Assembly (NCBI GenBank): GCA_002083655.1
Contig: MSXR01000006.1
Span: 177,483-241,482 of the forward strand
Reading direction: 5' to 3'
Source of the DNA: Proteobacteria bacterium ST_bin14
GTDB taxonomy: Bacteria; Pseudomonadota; Alphaproteobacteria; Sphingomonadales; Sphingomonadaceae
Length of the DNA: 64,000 bases
Position numbers and translations under genes: made by a program. Shown here piece by piece: positions 51,343 through 59,344 of the stretch. The notes under the pieces are model-generated. The model was not told the DNA's origin, ran no database searches, and saw only the letters and a list, made by a program, of their open reading frames with translations. The stretch's first letter is position 1. Each line of letters opens with the position of its first letter.

Positions 51343-52137
51343 ATGCAGCCAGTTAGCGTGCGCCAAATCACCACGGCGCTGATATTGGCGGCAGCCTCTG
51401 CGCTGGGCATCGTTGCGATCCTTAGCGTCCTCGGCCCGAACTGGGCGCAATATGCCCCGGCCACCTGCACCACGACGCGCTGCTTTTGTGAAATGCCGCG
51501 CGTTGGCGCGCTGATCGTGCAGCCGGCGAACAGTTGGTCATCCTATGGTTATGTTTTTGCCGGTTTTCTGATGATCGTGCTCGCGCATGGCCGCCGATGG
51601 ACGTCCGCCATGCCCCGCAATGCAGCGACGATGTTTGGCATCACCGCGATTTCGGTTGGGTTGGGTTCAGTGCTGCTCCACGCCACGCTGACATTATGGG
51701 GCCAGTTTTTCGATGTGCTGGGCATGTATCTGGTCGGATCGTTCATGCTGGTCAGCGCGCTGACACGCTGGCTGCGGATCCCCGATGGCCGGGCGATCCT
51801 GCTCTATGTGGCGCTGTGCGCCGCGCTCACCACCGCGTTGATCATTGAACCAGAGGTACGTCGCTGGCTGTTCCTGGTATTGCTGGTGAGCGCCATCATT
51901 ATCGAAATGGGGTTTGCGCGGCCGCGCCGGACGGGGGTTGTGGTGGGTTTGTATCTTGCCGGAATCGTCACCAAAGCGATCGCCTTCACGATCTGGAACC
52001 TTGATCAGAACGGCATCGTCTGCGCGCCGACCAGCCTGTTGCAGGGCCATGCCGTGTGGCACCTGCTAGGCGCGACATCGATTTTCCTGACGTTCAGCTA
52101 TTATCGCAGCGAGCGGCCGGGCGGCTTCGTTTCATAA
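51343..52137 (+). CDS. Ceramidase (alkaline ceramidase, CREST superfamily)
   Basis: 264 residues from ATG 51343, about seven transmembrane helices. The alkaline ceramidase fold is indicated by CFCE near residue 47 and a full catalytic set: S109 and H113 in GLGSVLLHATLT, D124 in GQFFDVLGMY, and H236 and H240 in LLQGHAVWHLLGA. Spacings S-x3-H, H-x10-D and H-x3-H equal those of the zinc enzyme ACER3. Sphingomonads make glycosphingolipids in place of LPS, so hydrolysis or remodelling of its own or dietary ceramide is plausible. Its end overlaps the convergent transporter gene by six bases. Confidence 0.88.
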   Translation: MQPVSVRQITTALILAAASALGIVAILSVLGPNWAQYAPATCTTTRCFCEMPRVGALIVQPANSWSSYGYVFAGFLMIVLAHGRRWTSAMPRNAATMFGITAISVGLGSVLLHATLTLWGQFFDVLGMYLVGSFMLVSALTRWLRIPDGRAILLYVALCAALTTALIIEPEVRRWLFLVLLVSAIIIEMGFARPRRTGVVVGLYLAGIVTKAIAFTIWNLDQNGIVCAPTSLLQGHAVWHLLGATSIFLTFSYYRSERPGGFVS

Positions 52138-53517
52138 CGTAAAGGCAAAGAATATCGCGGTTGCCGCCGCCATCACGGCAGTCGCGCCCCAGCCAAGCAG
52201 CGTCGGCCCCAGCGGCAGCGTCAGCCGCCCCATTGCGCGCCGATTGCGCACGATCAGCATCATCACGATCATTGATGGCACGGCCAGAACGCCATTCACC
52301 ACCGCCGCCCAATAAAGCGCGCGGACAGGATCTATTCCCACCACATTCAGCGAAGATCCCGCCAGCGTCGTCACCGCAATTGTCGCATAGAAAACGCGCG
52401 CGTCGAGTGGCTTGGCATCAAGGCTGCCGGGCACGCCCAGCATCTCTGTCACCGCATAGGCCGCAGAGCCTGCCAGCACCGGTACGGCGAGCAGCCCGGT
52501 GCCGATGATGCCCAGCGCAAACATGGCAAAGGCAAACTGCCCCGCGATCGGGCGCAGCGCTTCTGCTGCCTGGGATGACGTGGTGATATCGGTGATGCCG
52601 TTCGCGTTCAGCGTTGCCGCGGTCGCAAAAACAATCGCCAGCGACACTATCGTGCTGAACGCCATCCCGGTCAGCGTGTCGAGCCGGATGCGGGCAAGTT
52701 CTGGCCCTGCGTCTCGCGGGGTAATGCACAACGGCTTCACGTGCCGCCGTCGTTCTTCCTCAACTTCCTGACCGGCCTGCCAGAAAAACAGATAGGGGCT
52801 GATCGTGGTGCCCAAAATGGCGACAAAGGCGGTGGCATAGGCGGCGTTCCACTGAATTTCGGGCACCACCAGGGATCGCAGCGCACGCCCCCAGGGCACA
52901 CCCGCGACCACCACCACAGCCACATAGGTGAACAGCGACAGCGTCGTCCATTTCAGGACAGCGGCATAACGCGGATAGCTGAGCGCCACCTCCAGCACGA
53001 TGCAGATGATGCCGAACATCAATGTATACAGCCCGGCATTGCCCCCGGTCAGCAACTGCAACGCGGCGCCCATCGCGCTTAAATCCGCGCCCAGATTGAT
53101 GATGTTGGCGACCAGCAACAGCGACACCACGCCCCACAGCACAGGCCGGGGATAATGGCGCCGCAGGTTGCGCGCGATTCCTGCACCCGTCACCCGGCCG
53201 ATCTCAGCCGCAACCTGCTGAATCGCGACCATCAGCGGAAAGGTGAGCACGAACGTCCATGACAGGCCAAAGCCGAATTGCGCCCCAACCTGGCTGTGCG
53301 TGCCAATGCCGCTGGGATCATCATCGGCGGCCCCGGTAATCAGCCCGGGACCAAGCCGGGCGAGGAAGCCTTTCAGGCCCGTCTTCGGTGCATCGGTTTC
53401 CGTCGGGATGGCGGGCTGGGGGTCGGACAAGGGCAGTACTCGCGACCGAAGCGGCACATTTCCGGCATTCGGGTGCCTATCACCGATCGGCAGCCGTTGG
53501 CGAGGCGAATGTCGCAC
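52132..53517 (-). CDS. Nramp-related divalent metal transporter with altered metal site
   Basis: 461 residues at most, about 11 helices. The start is uncertain; TTG near 53430 or the ATG at 53517 are candidates, as the first ~45 residues look disordered. Helix 1 reads GAADDDPSGIGTHSQ where Mn/Fe Nramps have D-P-G-N. Helix 6 reads TTISPYLFFWQAGQEVEEE where they have M-P-H. Loss of the Asn, Met and His ligands places it among Nramp-related proteins, some of which carry magnesium. It follows rimO on the same strand. Confidence 0.82.
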   Translation of the reverse strand: MRHSPRQRLPIGDRHPNAGNVPLRSRVLPLSDPQPAIPTETDAPKTGLKGFLARLGPGLITGAADDDPSGIGTHSQVGAQFGFGLSWTFVLTFPLMVAIQQVAAEIGRVTGAGIARNLRRHYPRPVLWGVVSLLLVANIINLGADLSAMGAALQLLTGGNAGLYTLMFGIICIVLEVALSYPRYAAVLKWTTLSLFTYVAVVVVAGVPWGRALRSLVVPEIQWNAAYATAFVAILGTTISPYLFFWQAGQEVEEERRRHVKPLCITPRDAGPELARIRLDTLTGMAFSTIVSLAIVFATAATLNANGITDITTSSQAAEALRPIAGQFAFAMFALGIIGTGLLAVPVLAGSAAYAVTEMLGVPGSLDAKPLDARVFYATIAVTTLAGSSLNVVGIDPVRALYWAAVVNGVLAVPSMIVMMLIVRNRRAMGRLTLPLGPTLLGWGATAVMAAATAIFFAFTL

Positions 53518-53576
53518 GTTGGCGATTCCCGGACCCAGATCTTGAATCTGCTGCGTCGCAGGGCGGGTGGGTTGGC

Positions 53577-54908
53577 CTAGGCGGGCACCCCGTAAAGGTC
53601 GTGCTCGTCGGCATCCTCGATGATGACGGGCACGATATCGCCCTGCGCCAGATGTCCGGCATCACGCAGGTGAACCTCGCCGTCGATTTCCGGCGCATCG
53701 GCTTGCGAGCGACCGGTGGCACCGCCGGTTTCGTCATCCACGGCATCGATGATCACGTCGAGCGTGCGACCGACCTTGGCCTGCAACTTCTCCGCCGAAA
53801 TCCGCGCGGTTAGCTCCATCAACCGGGCGTAACGTTCTTCTTTCACCGGCTCTGGCACCTGATCGGGCAGGGCGTTGGCGCTTGCGCCCTCAACGGGTTC
53901 GAAGCGGAATGCGCCCACGCGGTCGAGCTGCGCTTCTTCCAGCCAGCGCATCAGATAGGCGAAATCATCCTCGGTCTCGCCCGGAAAGCCGACCACGAAG
54001 GTGGACCGGATCGCAATATCAGGCGCGATGCTGCGCCAGCTCTTGATCCGCTCCAGCACCTTGGCGTCGTTGGCCGGGCGCTTCATCCGCTTCAGCACGC
54101 TGGGGCTGGCATGTTGGAAGGGAATGTCGAGATAGGGCGTCACCAACCCTTCCGCCATCAGCGGGATCACCTGATCGACATGGGGGTAGGGGTAGACATA
54201 ATGGAGCCTGACCCACGCCCCCAATGACCCCAGTTCGCGCGCCAGATCGGTCATGTGCGCGCGCACCTCGCGGCCATGCCATTCGCGGGGCTGGTGGCGG
54301 ATATCAAGACCATAAGCCGAGGTGTCCTGGCTTATCACCAGCAATTCGCGCGTACCCGCCGCGACCAGCTTTTCCGCCTCGCGCAGGATCGCATCGGGGC
54401 GGCGGCTGACCAGATCACCGCGCAGGCTGGGGATGATGCAGAAGGCGCAGCGATGGTTGCAGCCTTCGGAGATCTTCAAATAGCTATAGTGGCGCGGGGT
54501 GAGCTTAAGCCCGCTTTCGGGCACCAGATTGAGAAACGCGCTTGGCGGCATCGGCGCTGCCTCATGCACCGCGCCCACCACTTCCTCATACTGATGCGCA
54601 CCCGTAACGGCGAGCACGTTGGGAAATTTGGCGCGGATCATCTCCGCTTCTTTTCCCATGCATCCGGTAACGATCACGCGGCCATTTTCGGCAATTGCCT
54701 CGCCAATTGCCTCCAGCGATTCCTCCTTGGCGGAATCAAGGAAGCCGCAGGTGTTGACCAGCACCACATCTGCGCCCGCATAATCAGCCGACATCGCATA
54801 ACCATCGCTGCGCAGCTTGGTAAGGATGCGTTCGCTATCGACCAAATTCTTGGGACAGCCGAGCGAGACCATGCCGATTTTCGGCGGGGAGGGGAGGATA
54901 GTTGCCAT
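53577..54908 (-). CDS. rimO: Ribosomal protein S12 methylthiotransferase
   Basis: Radical-SAM enzyme that adds a methylthio group to an Asp of ribosomal protein S12. 443 residues. The N-terminal UPF0004 domain carries cluster cysteines (VSLGCPKNLVDSE, VNTCGFLDSA, VTGCMGKEA), the radical-SAM motif is CNHRCAFC, and a TRAM domain ends the protein. The full set of six cysteines is present and the length is typical. Confidence 0.95.
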   Translation of the reverse strand: MATILPSPPKIGMVSLGCPKNLVDSERILTKLRSDGYAMSADYAGADVVLVNTCGFLDSAKEESLEAIGEAIAENGRVIVTGCMGKEAEMIRAKFPNVLAVTGAHQYEEVVGAVHEAAPMPPSAFLNLVPESGLKLTPRHYSYLKISEGCNHRCAFCIIPSLRGDLVSRRPDAILREAEKLVAAGTRELLVISQDTSAYGLDIRHQPREWHGREVRAHMTDLARELGSLGAWVRLHYVYPYPHVDQVIPLMAEGLVTPYLDIPFQHASPSVLKRMKRPANDAKVLERIKSWRSIAPDIAIRSTFVVGFPGETEDDFAYLMRWLEEAQLDRVGAFRFEPVEGASANALPDQVPEPVKEERYARLMELTARISAEKLQAKVGRTLDVIIDAVDDETGGATGRSQADAPEIDGEVHLRDAGHLAQGDIVPVIIEDADEHDLYGVPA

Positions 54909-55026
54909 GAGAGGCCGGGCACATAGAGATTTTCACGCGTTTTGAACAGAGCGCGCCGGTGGCCTTTGCGCATCGCGATTTTCAGCTTAGCATGAAGCAA
55001 CTGCGACGACGTTGGGGAGGATCGTG

Positions 55027-55434
55027 ATGGGAACGCAAATTCACTGGATCGCAATATTGGTGGCGGCTGCGAGCGGCTTTATGATCGGCGGCATCTGGTA
55101 TGGGCCGCTGTTCGGCAAAGCGTGGCAAGCGGAGCGGGGGCTATCTGACGATGCGATGAAGAATGGCAACATGCCGATGATCTTTGGGCTGACATTTGTG
55201 CTGAACCTGGTCGCAGCGTTTATCCTGGATCACACGCTGGCAACCTATCCCGGGCTCGATTTCGCGACAAAGGTGATGATCGCATCCGGCGTTGCGCTGG
55301 GGTTCATCATTCCGGCGATCGGGGTGAATTACCTGTTTTCGCGCCAATCGCTGAAGCTGTTCCTGATCGATAGCGGCTATTGGCTGGCGATTTATACGGT
55401 GATGGGTGTGGAGTTTGCACTAATTTCGATGTGA
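55027..55434 (+). CDS. DUF1761 family membrane protein
   Basis: 135 residues from ATG 55027 with GGAGG nicely spaced. Four helices, with the family start IHWIAILVAAASGFMIGGIWYGPLFGK, given here by its key residues G-x-x-W-Y-x-P-L-F-G-K-x-W. DUF1761 is widespread and without known role. It is divergent from rimO and heads a + strand run; a palindromic repeat follows before the DOMON-like gene. Confidence 0.82.
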   Translation: MGTQIHWIAILVAAASGFMIGGIWYGPLFGKAWQAERGLSDDAMKNGNMPMIFGLTFVLNLVAAFILDHTLATYPGLDFATKVMIASGVALGFIIPAIGVNYLFSRQSLKLFLIDSGYWLAIYTVMGVEFALISM

Positions 55435-55446
55435 TTGCCCTTTGTG

Positions 55447-55494
55447 TTCCCGCGAAGGCGGGAACCCAGACTGGACCCCCGGCTTCGCGGGGGT
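55447..55494. repeat. Double hairpin repeat before the DOMON-like gene
   Basis: Two adjacent hairpins: TTCCCGC-GAAG-GCGGGAA at 55447-55464 and ACCCCCG-GCTTCG-CGGGGGT at 55475-55494. This is the common CGCGAAGGCGGGAA repeat of sphingomonads. AAGGGG at 55497-55502, on its edge, is the only ribosome-binding site for the ATG at 55506. Confidence 0.8.
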
Positions 55495-55505
55495 ACAAGG
55501 GGCCG

Positions 55506-56042
55506 ATGTTTGATCTGATACCCCATCCTGATACGCCACCAGTATCGATCCGCGCGGTGCAAATCGAGTTGACCGGCGATGCCGATGAAATCCTGCTGAC
55601 TGTCAAGGTCGACGGAGCGGAGAACCTTGCGATTCCCGATTGGCAAACGCCAACCCGCGCGGACAATCTTTGGAAAGCAACTTGCTTTGAGATGTTCTTG
55701 AATCCTGCCGGGACGCAGCAGTATTTCGAATTCAATTTTTCGCCGTCAAGCCAGTGGGCGGCCTATAAATTCGACAGCTATCGCCATAATATGCGCAACG
55801 TCCATTTGCCTATCGACCCGCATGTTGAACGAGGGATCGAAGCTGGCGAAGACTTCGTCATCGAAGTTGACCTCGACCTGACCAGCATTCCGCCGGGGTC
55901 GCTGAACATGAACCTCTCCGCTGTCATCGAAGAGCTCGACGGCACCAAATCCTACTGGGCGCTCGCCCATGCGCCGGGGCCGCCCGATTTCCACAATTCC
56001 GATTGCTTTATCGCGACCCTCCCGGCACCAAACACACCATGA
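55506..56042 (+). CDS. DOMON-like domain protein
   Basis: 178 residues from ATG 55506; the upstream extension of the frame runs through the repeat and is rejected. A beta-rich protein with the pattern of the DOMON-like/carbohydrate-binding-module fold: IELTGDADEILLTVKVDGA, LWKATCFEMFLNP, YFEFNFSPSSQWAAYKFD. No signal peptide. It is coupled by ATGA to the DUF1343 gene, a pairing frequent in sphingomonads, so it may act on or recognise the same sugar substrate. Confidence 0.72.
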   Translation: MFDLIPHPDTPPVSIRAVQIELTGDADEILLTVKVDGAENLAIPDWQTPTRADNLWKATCFEMFLNPAGTQQYFEFNFSPSSQWAAYKFDSYRHNMRNVHLPIDPHVERGIEAGEDFVIEVDLDLTSIPPGSLNMNLSAVIEELDGTKSYWALAHAPGPPDFHNSDCFIATLPAPNTP

Positions 56043-57235
56043 AATTCGGTATCGATCGCCTGCTCGCTGACCCGCTCTTGCGCAAGCCATTGGAGGGCAA
56101 GCGCGTGGCCCTGCTCGCGCACCCCGCTTCGGTCACTGAAGACCTTACCCACAGCCTCGACGCCCTTATCGCGAGCGGCCTGAACGTATCGGCGGTATTC
56201 GGGCCGCAGCACGGCGTGCGGGGGGATTTGCAGGATAACATGATGGAGTCGCCCGACTTCACCGACCCGACCTACAACATCCCCGTCTTCAGCCTATATG
56301 GCGAGGTGCGGCGACCGACCGGGCAATCAATGGGCACCTTCGACGTGATCCTCGTTGACATGCAGGATCTTGGTACACGCATCTACACCTTCGTGACGAC
56401 GCTGTTGTACGTGCTTGAAGCTGCGGCCGAGCACGGCAAATCAGTGTGGGTGCTCGATCGCCCCAACCCGATCGGTCGCCCGGTTGAGGGGCTGACCTTG
56501 CTGCCCGGCTGGGAAAGTTTCGTCGGGGCCGGGCCGATGCCGATGCGGCACGGGATGACGTTGGGCGAATTGGGCCACTGGTTCATCGCCCATTACAAGA
56601 TCGACGTCGATTACCGCGTGATTGAAATGGCGGGCTGGGCGCCCGATGCTGCGCCCGGATATGGCTGGCCGTTGGATCGCATCTGGATCAACCCCAGCCC
56701 CAATGCGCCCAACCTGAACATGGCCCGCGCCTATCCCGGCACCGTGATGCTGGAGGGCACGAATTTGAGCGAGGGGCGGGGCACCACTCGCCCGCTCGAG
56801 TTGTTTGGCGCACCAGATATTGATGCAAAGGCGGTCATTGCCAAAATGCACGCGATTGCGCCCGAATGGCTGCACGGGTGCACACTGCGCGACATCTGGT
56901 TTCAGCCGACTTTCCACAAACATGTCGGGCAGTTGTGCAACGGCGTGCACATTCACGCGGAAGGCGCGTTCTACAATCACCCTGCATTCCAGCCATGGCG
57001 GGTGCAGGCGCTCGGCTTCAAGGCGATCCGCGCGCTCAATCCCGATTATGATCTGTGGCGGGATTTTCCCTATGAGTATGAATTCGGCAAACTGGCGATT
57101 GATGTGATCAACGGCGGGCCGGGTCTGCGCGAATGGGTGGATGATGCGGCGGCGAGGCCAGGCGATCTTGAAGCCATGACATCGCCTGATGAAGCGGCTT
57201 GGGTCGCCACCCGCAAACCGAATCTGATCTACTGA
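56039..57235 (+). CDS. DUF1343 (NamZ-type exo-beta-N-acetylmuramidase) protein
   Basis: 398 residues from ATG 56039. The DUF1343 family includes NamZ of Bacillus subtilis (exo-beta-N-acetylmuramidase, GH171), which removes terminal MurNAc from cell-wall sugars. Recognisable segments are FGPQHGVRGDLQDNM, the acidic VDMQDLGTRIYTFV and WVLDRPNPIGR, and GTNLSEGRGTTRP. There is no clear signal peptide, so a cytoplasmic role in wall recycling is more likely than export. The function is taken from the family, not shown here. Confidence 0.85.
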   Translation: MKFGIDRLLADPLLRKPLEGKRVALLAHPASVTEDLTHSLDALIASGLNVSAVFGPQHGVRGDLQDNMMESPDFTDPTYNIPVFSLYGEVRRPTGQSMGTFDVILVDMQDLGTRIYTFVTTLLYVLEAAAEHGKSVWVLDRPNPIGRPVEGLTLLPGWESFVGAGPMPMRHGMTLGELGHWFIAHYKIDVDYRVIEMAGWAPDAAPGYGWPLDRIWINPSPNAPNLNMARAYPGTVMLEGTNLSEGRGTTRPLELFGAPDIDAKAVIAKMHAIAPEWLHGCTLRDIWFQPTFHKHVGQLCNGVHIHAEGAFYNHPAFQPWRVQALGFKAIRALNPDYDLWRDFPYEYEFGKLAIDVINGGPGLREWVDDAAARPGDLEAMTSPDEAAWVATRKPNLIY

Positions 57236-57253
57236 GTTATTGGCCGCTGGATC

Positions 57254-57694
57254 TTACCAGCCCGACCGGTCTTCGGGATAACTCATTGCGATTGCCACGC
57301 TGGCACCAGTCGCGGGGATCGTGATCTTGTTGACTTCAAACGTCGGGGGCCCACGGAGCTGTTCGGCGTTGGTCAGCGCGGTGCCTTCACCGAACCGCCC
57401 ATCGGGACCCAACGTCATCTTTTCATCGTCGTTGGCGTCATGAAGGACCGACACGACATAGTCGCCCGGCGCGACGTTTTTGATCGTCACGGTCGAGTCG
57501 CCTGCTCCGGCTACCTTGGTGGCGCTGAAGAATGGCGGTTGTGCGCGAAAAAGCGTCGTCTTGTCATAGACCGCGACAATCAGGCTGCCGCCCTTGGCCT
57601 TCACGCCCGTTACCGTGACGGTCAGGTCGCCTGCATAAGCGGGAGAAGCCATTGCCAGCGTGGCCAACACGCCAACAGTCAGCACAGAACGCAT
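57254..57694 (-). CDS. DUF2141 secreted protein
   Basis: 146 residues with a signal peptide (VLTVGVLATLAMASPAYAG) and then a beta-sandwich-like domain: DLTVTVTGVKAKGGSLIVAV, VAPGDYVVSVLHDANDDEKM and the FGEGTALTNAEQ segment that are hallmarks of DUF2141. The family is periplasmic and of unknown role. It is convergent with the NamZ-type gene. Confidence 0.85.
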   Translation of the reverse strand: MRSVLTVGVLATLAMASPAYAGDLTVTVTGVKAKGGSLIVAVYDKTTLFRAQPPFFSATKVAGAGDSTVTIKNVAPGDYVVSVLHDANDDEKMTLGPDGRFGEGTALTNAEQLRGPPTFEVNKITIPATGASVAIAMSYPEDRSGW

Positions 57695-57851
57695 GATGAT
57701 CCCCCCGAGCCAGTGTATTAATCAAATACTACAGCTCTTTAGTCGGCGTCAAGCGTCACGCCTCAGCGGAACGCCGATGATTGCCCTGTTCTGATATCGC
57801 CTAGCCCGTCAATGTCATAGCGGGCCAATCGCTCGATCCTGACCGCTGGGA

Positions 57852-57971
57852 TCAGGATATTGGTGGCGTTGGATCGCGATCTAAGATGCTCACCAGCCCC
57901 AGGCTGAAGGCGAATGCGCTCATGGCGATGATGACGAGGTAGATGAACCAAACTTGGTCGATGGCAGGCAT
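57852..57971 (-). CDS. 39-residue single-helix membrane protein
   Basis: ATG at 57971 with GAGGGA about 8 bases upstream. The product begins MPAIDQVWFIYLVIIAMSAF, continues through a hydrophobic stretch AFSLGLVSIL and ends in a short polar tail. One transmembrane helix is evident. Too short for homology by eye; the ribosome-binding site and helix are the only support. Confidence 0.4.
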   Translation of the reverse strand: MPAIDQVWFIYLVIIAMSAFAFSLGLVSILDRDPTPPIS

Positions 57972-58066
57972 GACGATTGTCCCTCATTGATGATGAGGGC
58001 ACTATCATTGCCTGAAAGCTGCCATGCTTTGACACACGTCAAACTTTTGTTCGCGACCGCCCCGCA

Positions 58067-59245
58067 TCACCGCTTCCGCGTCAGTTCCCGCATGCCATCA
58101 TCCAGCCCGGCGAGCGTCAGCGGATACATGCGATCTGTCATCAGCTCCTTGATGATCCGCACGCTTTGCGAATAACCCCATTGCTCCTCGGGCACCGGGT
58201 TCAGCCACACGGCGGCCGGATAGGTCGTCGTCATCCGGTGGAGCCATACCGCGCCTGATTCCTCGTTGAAATGTTCCACCGAGCCGCCCGGATGGGTGAT
58301 TTCATAGGGGCTCATTGACGCATCGCCGACGAACACCAATTTGTAATCATGGCCGAATTTGTGAAGCACGTCCCACATCGGCGTGCGTTCGGAAAAGCGG
58401 CGGCGGTTATCCTTCCACACGCCTTCATAGGGGCAATTGTGGAAGTAGAAGAATTCGAGATTCTTGAACTCGGTGGTCGCGGCGGAGAACAACTCCTCAC
58501 ACAGCTTTACCCACGGGTCCATCGATCCGCCGACATCAAGGAACAACAGCAGCTTCACCGCATTGCGGCGTTCGGCACGCATGACGACGTCGAGCCAGCC
58601 TTGCCGCGCGGTGCCGTCAATCGTCGCGTCGATATCAAGCTCGTCCTGCGCACCTTCCCGCGCGAATTTGCGCAAGCGGCGCAGCGCCACCTTGATGTTC
58701 CGGGTGCCAAGCTCCTTGGTGCTGTCAAGGTTGCGGAACTCACGCTGGTCCCACACTTTCAGTGCGCGCTTGTGCTTGCTCTCGCCGCCAATTCGCACGC
58801 CCTCAGGATTGAATCCGCTATTCCCGTAAGGGCTGGTGCCGCCGGTGCCGACCCATTTGTTGCCGCCCTGATGCCGCCCCTGTTGTTCTTCGAGCCGCTT
58901 TTTCAGCGTCTCCATAATCTCGTCCCAGGAACCAAGCGCCTTCATGGCCTCCATCTCTTCAGGCGACAGGTATTTCTCCGCCACGGCCTTTAGCCAGTCC
59001 GCCGGAATGTCGGCGTGCGTTTCGCCAAAATTTGTGGCGATGCCGCGAAAAACCTTGGCAAAAACCTGATCGAACTTGTCGAGCAGTCCCTCGTCCTTCA
59101 CGTACACCGCGCGCGACAGGTAATAGAAATCTTCCGGTGTCCGGTCGATCACATCACGGTCCAGCGCTTCGAGCAGGATCAGATGTTCCTTCATGCTCGC
59201 GGGAATGCCCGCCGCGCGCAGCTCATCAAGAAAATTCAGAAACAT
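58067..59245 (-). CDS. VWA domain protein, CoxE-like
   Basis: 392 residues. The N-terminal half is the CoxE-like helical region (FLDELRAAGIPASMKEHLIL). The C-terminal von Willebrand A domain has the MIDAS start FLDVGGSMDPWV, FYFHNCPYEGVW and LVFVGDASMSPYE. Such proteins act with MoxR-type AAA+ ATPases to assemble metal centres, as known for CoxE with CoxD, but no MoxR gene is in the window. Divergent from a chemoreceptor gene with about 100 bases between. Confidence 0.87.
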   Translation of the reverse strand: MFLNFLDELRAAGIPASMKEHLILLEALDRDVIDRTPEDFYYLSRAVYVKDEGLLDKFDQVFAKVFRGIATNFGETHADIPADWLKAVAEKYLSPEEMEAMKALGSWDEIMETLKKRLEEQQGRHQGGNKWVGTGGTSPYGNSGFNPEGVRIGGESKHKRALKVWDQREFRNLDSTKELGTRNIKVALRRLRKFAREGAQDELDIDATIDGTARQGWLDVVMRAERRNAVKLLLFLDVGGSMDPWVKLCEELFSAATTEFKNLEFFYFHNCPYEGVWKDNRRRFSERTPMWDVLHKFGHDYKLVFVGDASMSPYEITHPGGSVEHFNEESGAVWLHRMTTTYPAAVWLNPVPEEQWGYSQSVRIIKELMTDRMYPLTLAGLDDGMRELTRKR

Positions 59246-59344
59246 TGTTGCGTCAATCCATTGCCGCCGGGCCAGCCGGTCGGGGGCATCCTAGCCAACC
59301 GCACGCGCCAATCAAAGTTAATCGCGCATTAGGACATCTGCCCT

